From the NCBI GenBank assembly GCA_025200525.1, contig CM045768.1, positions 50,972,925-51,036,924 of the forward strand: DNA of 64,000 nucleotides. Direction: 5' to 3'. Of the stretch, positions 35,954 to 46,917 are shown piece by piece. The DNA comes from Camellia lanceoleosa (Eukaryota; Streptophyta; Magnoliopsida; Ericales; Theaceae). The notes under the pieces were generated by a model that saw nothing but the letters and a program-made list of their open reading frames with translations, had not been told where the DNA came from and ran no database searches. Every line of letters begins with the position of its first letter. Positions within the stretch are counted from its first letter, which is position 1. Position numbers and translations under genes: made by a program.

Positions 35954-36013
35954 AGCCGGAGGTGCGCAGTGTAGGCTAGGCTCATGTTAGAGAAAGGCAG
36001 TAGAGGAGAGTGA

Positions 36014-36059
<46 letters not shown>

Positions 36060-36489
36060 TGTGTCAGAAATTGTCGTTGGAGGTTGCAATACGGAGGTGA
36101 GAGAGACGGAGAACAGGATATGAACAGGTGTGAGAAAATTAGGAGATTTTTTTTTTTTTTTTTTTTTTTTTGTATTTCCAAGAACCCACGATAAACCCTA
36201 CTTTTATCAATTAATATGAAATTAGATAATGAAAATTTTATTTTAAAGATATAACGGGCCTGTTTGGCAGAGATTATTTTCAAATATTCCAAATTTTCAA
36301 ATTTAATTTAGTTTATTTTGATATGTTTGGTTTAATTATACTTATAAACATAAACTTTGTGGAAATCACTTTATTCTGAAATGTAGGAGATCTTTAAGAA
36401 TAAGTGAAATCACTTTTGAAAGTTATAGTTATAATTTGTTTAGGCTACAAAATTTTCCCACAAATTTCTAAACAAGTAACCTACTTTAA
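35954..36489. other. 5' flank of the OPL gene with CT microsatellite
   Basis: On the coding (minus) strand a CT run (36016-36051 on plus as GA) lies about 60-100 bases upstream of the ATG, as is common in plant 5' leaders. A 26-nt poly-A/T tract is at 36148-36172. An AT-rich, promoter-like region follows. The small minus frame 35987-36292 is a low-complexity artefact. Confidence 0.5.
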
Positions 36490-36737
36490 CTTTCGTTTGG
36501 AAAGTGGGTTGACTTTTTAAATTTTTAATTTTTTTTGCTATTTTAACTTAGCTTAAAAAGTTTGATTTGAAAATGGCTTTTTGATTTTTTGACTTTTTTG
36601 ATTTTTTTTGTAAGAGAAGAGTGTAATGATTATGAATTGGATGTGATGTTTTGTTTGTTGTGACTAAAATAGCCTATTTTATTTTTTGTGAATAAAATAA
36701 CCAAAAAAGCCTCAAACCAAGTTTCCCAAACGAAGCC
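36490..36737. mobile_element. Tourist-like MITE (248 bp), TAA duplication
   Basis: The termini CTTTCGTTTGGAAAGTGGGT and TTCCCAAACGAAGCC are inverted. TAA flanks at 36487-36489 and 36738-36740. The core, with ATGTTTTGTTTGTTGTGACT and AAAATAGCC, is the same as in 12135-12382. Confidence 0.88.
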
Positions 36738-37149
36738 TAATATGATAGTCATTTACAAGTAAGTAAAACACATTTTAAATTTTTATTAATTTATATAGTG
36801 TTATTAATCTTTTTTATATACAACAAAAAATTTCAACCGACTTTACCAATTGTAAAAAAAAAAAATCCAAGTAAAATGCTTGAGTGTTAGAAGATGATGA
36901 TAATTATACTATCAAGTTTTTTTTGTTTTTTAACCACAAGGACCTCTAATTTAATTTCTAAATTATTATTTTTTTGAGGTATGGGGATTTAAGCTTTGTT
37001 TAGTTAGTTTTTTTTAAAAAAAATATTTTTTTAGTTATATGTGTGACCTCTTTTAAAAAAATATTTTATTAACCTTTTTAATTTAAAAACCAAAATTTCA
37101 ACCGTTCCAAAACTACTCACACTATAAATCATACATACCAAATCTATTA
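36738..37149. other. AT-rich spacer, no gene seen
   Basis: Only T/A tracts; nothing identifiable. Confidence 0.5.
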
Positions 37150-37595
37150 GAGCATCTTCAACGGTGACTCAAATTTTTCACCAAATTTGAGTAAAAATTA
37201 ATCCATTTCACCAAATTTTTTAACAGATGCTTTAACGGTTCACCTTTCACCAAATTTGTCCCGGGACAACCGAGTGGTCGACTGGTTAGGCAAAAATTTA
37301 TTTATTTATTTTTTTTTTTTTTTTACGGTTTGAGCTTCTTTTCTTTGAACTGTTTGAACCTTTCACTGGTTGACCGGTTGGTCAACCGGCCGGGCAACTG
37401 GTTGGTCAACCTTTCCTCTTTCCAACGATCGAAATGTTGTTTTGATGAATTCATTACTTCGTCGTCGATCTGATGAAAGTTTTGATGAAATCTCATTTTG
37501 GTATCAGGTTTGGTGAACGGTTGGAGTCATAAATAGTACCGTTTTCATCAAAATTTGAATTTGATATTAAATTTGCTAAAGCGTTGGAGATGGTC
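37150..37595. mobile_element. PIF/Harbinger-type MITE (446 bp), TTA duplication
   Basis: The termini GAGCATCTTCAACGG and GCGTTGGAGATGGTC are inverted repeats of the widespread plant GAGCATCTCCAAC type. TTA flanks at 37147-37149 and 37596-37598. The core holds a poly-T run and a palindromic GGTTGACCGGTTGGTCAACC cluster near 37366. Confidence 0.9.
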
Positions 37596-38073
37596 TTATT
37601 ATCTCTCATTTGATCACCACTCTCTTTACTTTTACTTATTTTCCATCTTTTATCGCTATTATTATTGCCATTAACGATCAACCTCAAGCCAAGTTAGGTT
37701 AAGGAAATAGTATCCAATCTCTTAGGAGTGTTTTGAGAAGTTGGTAAAAAATTGATTTTTGAGTTTTTATCAAATTTTTTAAAAAGTAATTTGAAAAGTT
37801 AGTAAAAAGCTGACTTTTTATTTTTTAGTTTAATATTTATTTATAGTATCAAATCAAATTAAAATGATCAAAATACCCTCACCCAACATAAGAATTTTAT
37901 TTTTTTATTTTTTTGTCATGGGTCCTAATTTGTAATTTCACACTTGCGTTTTTGGCCACTTGCGTTTAAAAAAAAAAAAAAAAAAAACGTGACTTTTTTA
38001 GACAATTCCCAAAACGGCACTAAATCAATCGATGGTCAAACACTTTAAACTCAAACCTTCGCCAACAAGCTAA
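37596..38073. other. AT-rich spacer, no gene seen
   Basis: It contains GTGTTTTGAGAAGTTGGTAA and AAACGGCACTAAATCAATCG words that may be a further MITE remnant, plus a poly-A run at 37970-37986. Confidence 0.4.
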
Positions 38074-39150
38074 GGTGCCATTTGGTAACACTTACGTTTT
38101 CAGTTTTCTGTTTATATTTATAAAAATTTTAAAAACTCAAATAAAAACTTATTTGGTAAATTTTTGATTTATAAATCAGTGGTCTCAGTTTATAAATTTG
38201 GCCAAAAAATGAGTTTACGGTTTTGAGTTTTTTTTTTTTTACCACCCAACACTAGCCACCACCCGCCACCATGTTTCACCACCGTCTTCCGCCACCACTA
38301 CCCACCACCCACTCCCACCTGCCACCTGCCACCACCACTCACTACCCACTTGCCACCACCCGCCACCACCACCCACCAACCACCCACCAGCAACCAACCA
38401 TCCCCTGCTACCCACCAGCCACCATCCACTCGCTACCACCACCACCACCACCACTACCCACTACCTACCTGCCACCACTACTCACCACCCACCTGCCACC
38501 ACCATCTACTACCCTCCATCACTAGCCACCACCCACCTGCCCCCCACCCACCACTACCAACCACCACCCACCCGCCACCACCACCACCACCACCAACCTG
38601 CTACCACCACCCACCACCTGCCACCACCACCTATTCGCCACTACCCACCACCACCACCCGCCACCTATATGCCACCATCCACCACCACCCGCCACCCACC
38701 ACCCACTTGCCACCACCATCCACCCACCTGTCACCGCTTTTCACCACCGTCTTCCGCCGTCACCACCCGCTACTTGCCACTACTTTCCACCACCGTCTTC
38801 CGCCATCACCACCCACCTACCCACCTTCCACTTGCCATCACTTTTCACTACCGTCTTCTGCTACCATCATCCACCACATGCCACCATTTTCCACCACTGT
38901 CTTCCGCCACCACCACCCGCCATCATTTTCCACTGCCGTCTTCCGCCGCCACCACTCACAACCACCTACCACCCGCCACCACTTGCCATTTCTTACTCTT
39001 TTTTATATTTTTAAAATTTTTTAAACATTTTGTCTAAACGAACGCGTTTGTAGTTTATGTTTTTTTAAAAATAAACAAAACATAATCAAAAATCAGTTTA
39101 TAAATTTTTTGTAAATATAAATTGAAAACGTAAACGTTACCAAACAGGCG
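38074..39150. mobile_element. TIR element with large CCACC minisatellite core (1077 bp)
   Basis: Left end: GGTGCCATTTGGTAACACTT then ACGTTTTCAG. Right end: AAACGTAAACGTTACCAAAC. Together they form inverted repeats. Flanks are TAA (38071-38073) and TGA. The core, about 38240-38990, consists of CCACCACCC, CCACCTGCC and TCTTCCGCC words. Long frames on both strands (such as 38350-39024) are translations of this repeat and not proteins. A sister element is at 44798-45772. Confidence 0.82.
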
Positions 39151-39580
39151 TGATCTTTTGAAAAGTTCGATTAAAAGTTGCGTTTGCAACTTGAGAGCTA
39201 AAAAAGTTAGATGGCTTTTTTAGTTATGGAGTCGCTTGACAAGTTTAAAAAAATTACATATAAAATAATAATTATACCTTTTATATTATTTGGGGTTATA
39301 CATAGATGAAAATTATAAATTTTTTAAATTGGATGGGGTAGTTTGGCCATTTATTGTAATGTGATATCATAAATAAATATTAATCAAAAAAAGTCAAAAA
39401 CAACTTTTTTATTATCTTCCCACATCACTTTCTAAAATAGTCAAAAAAAACTTGATAAAAAACTAAAAGAATCGCAAAACACCTCTAAATGGGCCAAAAT
39501 GCAAGTTTACTTTAGTTGACTTTTTATATATATATATATATATATTTGTATTATGTTGAGCTTTGTGAGCGTCTCACAAG

Positions 39581-40191
39581 TAGGGCTGCAAATGAACAGA
39601 GCCGTTCATGAACAAGCTCGAGCTCGGCTCGGTAAGAGCTCGTTCGAACTCGGTTCGTTAATTTTTTTTGCCGTTCGAGCTCGAGCTCGTTAAATTTTTA
39701 ATAAACAAGCCCAAACAGTCTAAAGCTCGGCTCGTTAGCTGGCTCGTTTAATATTTATTATTTATATATTAAATAATATAAAATTATGTATAAAAAATAA
39801 GAGAAATATGCTATTTATATATTTAAAAAATATAAATGTAAATAATACTTAACTATAGATAGTATATTTATATAATAGTGGTAGTAGATATTATTATTTT
39901 AGTAAAATAGGGACTTTTTTTTAGTATATTTATATATATTGTATATATAATTGTATAATCAAAATTTTAATTGTAACTTTAGTCTCACATGCAAGTATGA
40001 ATTTATAAATTTTTTGGCTCGTTAAGGTTCGTGAACAGGCTCGAGCTCGAGTCGAGCCTAAGCCAACTCGGCTCGAGCTCGGTTCGTTAAATTTTTATTC
40101 AGCTCGAGCTCGAGCTCGAGCTCGTTAAAATCTTAATAAACAAGCCCAAACACACTAAAGCTCGGCTCGGCTCGGCTCGTTTGCAGCCCTA
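39581..40191. mobile_element. hAT-type MITE (611 bp), 8-bp target duplication CTCACAAG
   Basis: The termini TAGGGCTGCAAATGAAC and GTTTGCAGCCCTA are inverted. CTCACAAG flanks at 39573-39580 and 40192-40199. Subterminal clusters of GCTCGAGCTCG and CTCGGCTCG repeats at both ends surround an AT-rich middle. The 8-bp duplication and TAGGG start fit hAT elements. Confidence 0.95.
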
Positions 40192-40794
40192 CTCACAAGT
40201 CAATAGACTAAAATAGATTACACTTTATTCAGCTCAATTAGATCATTCAGAGATCAAGGTTAATCCAAATAAAAGCTCAAGATACAGATAAATTTAGATC
40301 AAGTTAAACGAGCTCATATTAAATTACAAACATTCAAACTAAATGATAATCTTTAATTACACTTTTATGTTTCATAACATGCGTGTAATAAAATTTTCAC
40401 TTCTCAATAAGACCAAGATTTTTCTTCCCTCCCAAACAAATACAAACTTTTAAAGGTAGAACGTTTGCCCAAATCGAGAGAATGAATATGATAGGATAGG
40501 AGATGGTAAGGGCAATACAAAGGGAAACCTCTTTTGTCTTGTGATTCTCAAAAATCATGATGGTTGCTTTCGGCACGGGAGCAAACAAAAGTGAAAATAT
40601 GCATTTGATTTAAACACTTTCACGAGACTTTTACCACCTTCTACCACTTTGCTCATTATAGTCCAACCTTTATTACAGATTCTTTTTAAATTAGGAGAAA
40701 TTTTAAAAAAATATTCCAAGAATTTGACATTTATAATAAATAAATTTTGAGGTTTTGATTTTGTCGATTTAAATTTAATATTATTTTTTTGATT
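40192..40794. other. Intergenic spacer, no gene seen
   Basis: Small minus-strand frames here (40397-40588, 40555-40803) show no family resemblance. Nothing else is recognised. Confidence 0.45.
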
Positions 40795-41055
40795 TATTTT
40801 CAATTTAAATTATTTACTTATTACGGTTAAGTAAAATCAACAAAAAAAATTATATTTTAGTCATTGAACTCAATATAAGTGTACATAAAATATCTAAAAT
40901 ATCATTTTTGTTGAGTTTAATAATTAAAATATCTTTTTTTTTTTTACTTAACGAAAATAGACAAATAGTTTAGATCGAAAACAATTCAAAATATTTAAGT
41001 TTAAATTGATAAAATTAAAATTTCAGAATTTATTTTGTTACAAAAGTCAATTTTT
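40795..41055. repeat. Dispersed AT-rich repeat, sister of 15931-16175
   Basis: GGTTAAGTAAAATCAA, TTTTAGTCATTGAACTCAAT, ACTTAACGAAAATAGACAAA and TTTTGTTACAAAAG occur in the same order and strand as in the earlier copy. Confidence 0.6.
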
Positions 41056-41483
41056 GATTTTTTTTTGGTTATAATTTCTCTTTTAAATTATTAATTTATT
41101 TATTAATTATACGGGATCATATTCGTGGGTATAATCGGTAGAAAATTTAATAATTCAATAAATATTTTATCATTTTTGTTATATTTTCTTTTTTTTTTTA
41201 AACTAAAATCTAGTTTGGTGAATAAAACGAAATAAAAAAAAAATATTCTTATTTGAGACAAAATTCATTTTTAATTTTTTTAAAAAAAATTTGTGTCTAT
41301 TTTTATCAAACCACAACAACATTTCCTTGAGGTAGATTCTACAATTTAAAATTTCTCTCTTTAGCTTATAAATTTTACAATTTTAGATTTTAATAATGGG
41401 GTGATTAAAGAAAACGGAATTGAGGTTTCCAAACATGATTAAAAATTTTGATGTTATGTTTTTATTTTCTTTTCCTCCTTTTT

Positions 41484-41733
41484 GGGCAAATTACATATAC
41501 CTTCCTCGAGATTTAGTTAAATTACAGATACCTCCCTGAGGTTTAAGAAATTATAGATATCTCCTGAGGTTTATATTTTCATAACAAATTGTCTCCTGAT
41601 ATTTATATTTTCACAACAATTTGCCTCCTAATTTGTTATGCAAATAGTACCTTCAGGAGGTATCTGTAATTTCTCAAACCTCAAGAAGTATTTATAATTT
41701 TACTAAATCTCAAGGGGTATATGTAATTTGCCC
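41484..41733. mobile_element. MITE with about 85-bp inverted ends (250 bp)
   Basis: Left GGGCAAATTACATATACC and right GGTATATGTAATTTGCCC are exact inverted partners. Pairing continues through GAGATTTAGT, ACAGATACCTCC and TGAGGTTT blocks. The GGGCAAATTACA terminus is common in eudicot MITEs. The target duplication is obscured by T-rich flanks. Confidence 0.82.
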
Positions 41734-41863
41734 TTTCTTTTTTTTACAATAATGTTCACTATTAATGATGGGATGGAAAAGTAATTGGTCAACTTGAGTT
41801 GTCGCTTATTCGTTATAATTAACAATTAAAGTGGGCCAATTTTCTTAGAGAGGACTTATAATT

Positions 41864-41983
41864 GGAAAATGTCTCGTAACTCAAATTTTGTGGCTCAAAA
41901 GTGGCTTAAATGACCAAAACGACATCGTTTTGATCATTCGAGCCACTTTTGAACCACAAAATTTGAGCTACGTAGCATTGTCG
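41864..41983. mobile_element. 120-bp Mutator-like foldback MITE, 9-bp duplication CTTATAATT
   Basis: CTTATAATT flanks at 41855-41863 and 41984-41992. The element is almost entirely one inverted repeat (ACTCAAATTTTGTGGCTC paired with its complement) around a CAAAACGACATCGTTTTG centre. End sequence and the AAACGAC centre relate it to the larger element at 8601-9260. Confidence 0.9.
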
Positions 41984-42625
41984 CTTATAATTATAGTTTG
42001 CTCGTGTAGCACAATTAATTACAAAAATAGGTAAGGTTGATTTGGGATGGCTTTTTTATAGTAATTTTATATTTTCGATTAAAGTATGAAGGTGAAAAAA
42101 AATTTAGTGTTTAGAAATAAATTTTTTTAACAAAAAAAAAAAGAGAGAGATTTTTTTTTTTTTTTTATAACTTTTTTGGATATTTTTTGACTATTTTAAT
42201 CACTTGCCAAATATAACATTCGTGCTCTGAAAATATAGCCAATTATTATTGACAAAATAGATATGTTATTAATATTGAATTGATGTGTTGTAAATAAATC
42301 TGTATCATTAAAAAAAAATTGAATGTGTTGCATGATTTAAAATTTGAATGTGTAGCATGATTTAAAAATCTCACTATTCTTAAAAAAACAGATCTATTAC
42401 ACAGTGGCATGGCACGTGTGCTCGTCTGTTATAGATAAAAATGGACTTTCTAGAGTACCACTTAATCGCGTTCATAGAGCATACTATAATCACCTCAATT
42501 ATTTATTTTTATTAGTGTGATGTGTCAATTTAATTATCAATATTACTCAATAAATAAAAATAATAATTATAAATAATATAAAAATATGATAGGTATGACA
42601 AGTATTTTGATCATCTCCATTCTAA

Positions 42626-42874
42626 GGCGCTGTTTGGGAAGGAGATGTTTTGATTTTTTTACTAAAAGACAAATTGGTTATAAAACCAAAAAAAAAAAAC
42701 AAATCGAAACAAAATATTACATCAAACTCTATAATCATTTCATTTTTTCTCTTACAAATATCACATCCAACCACAAAAAAATTCAATTATCTTCCCAAAC
42801 ACAACAAAAAAATTTTTCAATAATATCCTACAACTAAAAAATTCTACAAAAAAACTCACTTTCCAAACACTCAC
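42626..42874. mobile_element. Tourist-like MITE (249 bp), TAA duplication
   Basis: The termini GGCGCTGTTTGGGAAGG and CTTTCCAAACACTCAC are inverted. TAA flanks at 42623-42625 and 42875-42877. Confidence 0.85.
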
Positions 42875-43072
42875 TAAATATAAATATGTAATGAAAGATT
42901 TTCGTAACATATCTAATGATTATGTAATATGAATGTAAATTTATAATTATCTTAAAATAAAAAAGATCGCTACACTCACAACATGATAATGTAATGAAAT
43001 TTTGTGATTACAAATATGTAATGGAGATGACCACAATCCTTATGACATTATTACGTATCATAATAACTAATA

Positions 43073-43186
43073 GGAGAAATTTATAATGTGTACCATTTCA
43101 AATGATACACATTGTAAAAGAGTCATGATTTTTTATAATAAACGTTATAATTATTTGTGATGTGTATTATGATATTTTGTAGTAAA
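43073..43186. repeat. Left part of an AT-rich TIR element split by the retrotransposon
   Basis: GGAGAAATTTATAATGTGTA here and TTTAAAAGTGCACATTGTAA at about 57630 look like inverted ends of one element. Words such as GTTATAA and AATGTGTACC are shared with the sequence right after 57432. The retrotransposon would have inserted inside it. Confidence 0.4.
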
Positions 43187-43568
43187 TATAACAATCCCAA
43201 CTCACGATTAACGGTAATCCATGCTTAATTATGCCTAATAAAAAATTAAAGTGAAGTTTTGCATCATATGTTGCCTTATTTGTGTTTATATCTATTTAGT
43301 GTAAAAATATCTATTTCCGTTTCCATTTCGGTTTGCGAATTGAAGGCCTTATCGGTATCCGATTCAGAAATTGACTTGGTATACTTGTTATTTAGAATTT
43401 TTAAAATTTTATGGTAGGTTCAACTAAAATTTGATTTAGAACGAATAAAGTAGAATAAAATAATCACACTTAGTTATATTTGACTCAAACTAATTAAGCT
43501 TCATTAGTTGGGCTTATATAAGGCCTCCACACCACCTAGACTCATATTTTCTTCATCATTTTGAGACA

Positions 43569-43571
<3 letters not shown>

Positions 43572-43650
<79 letters not shown>
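43572..43650. repeat. GT/GA compound microsatellite in 5' LTR
   Basis: About 24 GT units are followed by about 15 GA units. The 3' LTR has only a short GTGTGAGAGAGAGA remnant at 51843, so the tract expanded or contracted after insertion. Confidence 0.9.
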
Positions 43651-43652
<2 letters not shown>

Positions 43653-44797
43653 AAGAGAACGAGTGAGATCAACAAGAGAATGAGGAGAATTGCTAGGATT
43701 GTTGGGAATTGAAGAGAATTTTGAAGTTTAATCCTCTACACTTGTGAAATCAAAGTTTAAGGTAAGAGTTCAAGCCTTTAGTCTTGCCTTTGAATTGGTG
43801 AGTTCATGAATACAAGAGAATTAAGTTGAAATTGAGTTAGAATTAAAGAGAAATGAACCATAGCATGCATGCATGCTCATTTCATCATAATTTGAAATTG
43901 TTTTCAAAGAATTCCCTCTTGCATGTCCTCATTTTGACATTGGTTTGAGAATTCAATATATTTTTAAGTTAGACACCTTATTGGATCATGTTTTGGAAGC
44001 TTGAAACTTACACCTTCACATGCATGATGTATATTGTTATGTTTTCAAAGAATTAGATTTGGTTTAGCATACATTACATGCTCTTGAATCTTGATTTTGT
44101 GGAATTGATTTTGAATTCACCATGTTTTCCAAGTTTACAAGAGTTCCCTCAAGTTTTTAGCCCAAGAAACCATAATTTGCATCTTTGGGGTTGAATTTGA
44201 AACTTGGAAACAAATCTGGAAATTCCAGAATTCTGCTTCCACGCTCGAGCGACAGATCCTGCACTCGAGCGACCACCTTCATTTTCACAGTTCTGCTCGA
44301 GTGACCAAAAGTTGGCTCAAGCGTAAAATGCATGCTTCCAGAAGTTTGCGTGTTTTGCAGACTGCTCAAGCGAGGGTATAAGTCTCATGCTTGAGCGAGC
44401 GTCGAGCGAGCATCGAGTAGAAAAATCAAGTAACCAGCACTTTTGCAAAAGTTTACAGACCACTCGAGCGACTACTCACATTTTACATGTCCGCTTGAGC
44501 GAAGAAAACTACGTTCTAGCGAGACCCCTGTTTTCAGCAATTTTTGTTAAATGTTTTCAAGTGCATTTTAGCAACCTTATTGCATCCTAGGCATTCTTAG
44601 ACCAAGATTAAGATACCATAATGAGGATAAAGAAGTAGAAACACACCAAGACAATGAAGAACTACGTTAATGGTTCCGGGTGTGTAATTCAGTACATATT
44701 TGTTCTGTATCTGTGTAAGTCACGCGCCACGAGATATCTAAATTGGCTACTCTGTCTGTTTACTTGGAGCCATCTGTTATCTGTGAGTAATAATTTA

Positions 44798-45772
44798 GGT
44801 GCCATTTGGTAACACTTACGTTTTCAGTTTTCTGTTTATATTTACAAAAATTTTAAAAACTTAAATAAAAACTTGTTTGGTAAAATTTTTAATTTATAAA
44901 TCAGTGGTCTCAGTTTATAAATTTAGCCAAAAAATGAAAACACAAAAAATGTGTTTCCGTTTTGAGTTTTGAGTTTCTTTTTTTTTTACCACCCAACACT
45001 AGCTACCACCCGCCACAATTTTCCACCACCGTCTTCCGCCACCACCACCCACCACCTATCCTCCACCACCACGTGCCACCACCACTCACCACCACCCACC
45101 ACCCGCCACCACCACCCACCTGCCACCCACTCGCCACCACCACTACCACCCACCTGCCATCTACCCGCCACCACCACCACCATCCACTACCATCCACCGC
45201 CCCACCACTACCCGCCACTTACTTGCCACCACCACTCACTACCCACCGCCACCACCACCCACCACCACCACCACCACCACCCACTCGCTATCACCACCCA
45301 CCACCATGCACCACCCACCATCACCACCACCACCACCCGCCATCCCAAGACCCACCTGCCACTACCACCCACCATTCGCCACCACCACCACCACCCGTTC
45401 GCTACCACCCTCCACCCGCTACCATCACCCACCTACCCACCACCACCACTCGCCATCCGCCACCCACCTACCACCACCACCCACCGCCCGCCACCACCAC
45501 CACCACTACCACCACCCGCTAACCGCCGCCCACCTACCACTACCACCCACCACCCGCCGCCACCACCACCACCACCCACCCGCTACCATCTTCCGTCGCC
45601 ACTTGCCACCACTTGTCATTTCTCACTCTTTTTTATATTTTTAATTTTTTAAAAATATTTTGTCAATTACCAAACACGTTTGTAGTTTACGTTTTTCTAA
45701 AAATAAACAAAAACCAGTTTATAAAATTTTTGTAAATATAAACTGAAAACGTGAACGTTACCAAACACACCC
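44798..45772. mobile_element. CCACC-core TIR element nested in the 5' LTR (975 bp)
   Basis: The ends GGTGCCATTTGGTAACACTT and GTTACCAAACACACCC are inverted. TTA flanks at 44795-44797 and 45773-45775. The 3' LTR keeps the uninterrupted site (AATAACTTAGTAAAGC near 55603). It is sister to 38074-39150. The 186- and 227-codon frames are repeat translations. Confidence 0.92.
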
Positions 45773-46700
45773 TTAGTAAAGCTATGTTCAAGTTAAATTA
45801 TTTTTTGTATATGGAATAAGATCTGTTCTATGAATGCTATGTTTTTGCACTATGAATGATTGTCCACCTCTGACAAATAATTGTGACATTAATGTTGTGA
45901 TTCAAGTATGCAATCTATACCCAGACCAAAGGTTTCTTTATAGAGCTAACAAGTTATCTATACCCGGTTGGAGGTTCCTTTATGGAACTGACAAGTTATC
46001 CGTTCCCAGTCCGGAGGTTCCTTTAAGAAACTGACAAATTATCTGTACGTAGTCGGAGGTTTCTATATGGAACTGACAAGTATGACCCTTGATGCTTTGT
46101 ATGTGATCTGTTAGCGCTAACGGACAAACCATATATGATCAAGCATGAATTTTGATTTATGTCAAAGACTTAAACAAGAATTTGAATATGAATCTATTCT
46201 ATGTACGGAATTAGCTATGGGACATCATTTATTTTACCCTTTACTTTGTTATTATTCACTGGGCTCCCACTCATTATTTATCTTATGTATGTAGGTGATC
46301 AGGCACATGACCAAGCTCAGAGTTGAGGACTTGGCGTCTCAGTTTTGTTAGCCAGCCTTTGTGCCTCCTGAGAAGGTTCCAAATTAAGTCAAGTCTAGTG
46401 GCTGTGTTTTTATGAATGTATAAGACTTTGTTTGTTTTGATTTACAGACAAGTTTTCTGTTTTTATGTACATGGAGTGATGTGTAAATATTGTGTCTTTT
46501 GACGTCACTCGTATGCTTATAAAAATTTAAGATTATTTGTCACATGTATGTCTTCACAACTCAATAGACTATGTATATTTTACATATTTGCTTCCGCAAC
46601 CCCTAAATATATGTTATTCTGTTAAGAGGCCTTTGGTAATCCAAGGATTACTAACTGGTACGACGCTAAACCTATAGGGGTGGATTTGGGTCGTGACAGA

Positions 46701-46716
46701 GTGATATCAAAGCACG
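46701..46716 (+). other. Primer binding site, initiator-Met tRNA type, diverged
   Basis: GTGATATCAAAGCACG, two bases after the LTR, resembles the usual TGGTATCAGAGC with G-to-A type changes. Confidence 0.75.
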
Positions 46717-46917
46717 TGTTTTACTCCACACACGAGTCCGTATGAGCTTAGGATGTCCTAGTAAGAAGTAGGGGCATTCCATTTGCATGTGTAAGTGTGT
46801 GTTAATTAAAAGTGAAAACTAAATCTAATTATGACCACATGATATGGAAACAAGTGATCTGAATGTTGAAAAATGACTATTTGCCTATGTTTATAATGTT
46901 CTGTTTGCCTATAACAA

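Larger units (their letters stand above)
43187..46698 (+). repeat. 5' LTR of the chromovirus
   Basis: It starts TATAACAATCCCAACTC and ends TTTGGGTCGTGACA. It contains a GT then GA microsatellite (43572-43650), a cluster of CTCGAGCGAC-like words (44240-44530), a TIR insertion (44798-45772) and four ~48-bp units around GGAGGTTCCTTTATGGAACT (45910-46090). Confidence 0.9.

Noticed and set aside
38239..39037. Long overlapping reading frames rich in Pro/His/Thr or Gly/Trp/Val on both strands
   Set aside because: They are translations of the CCACC minisatellite inside a TIR element; frames are open in several phases at once.
44962..45652. 186- and 227-codon Pro/His-rich frames
   Set aside because: Same CCACC-core repeat in the sister element nested in the LTR; no protein signature.
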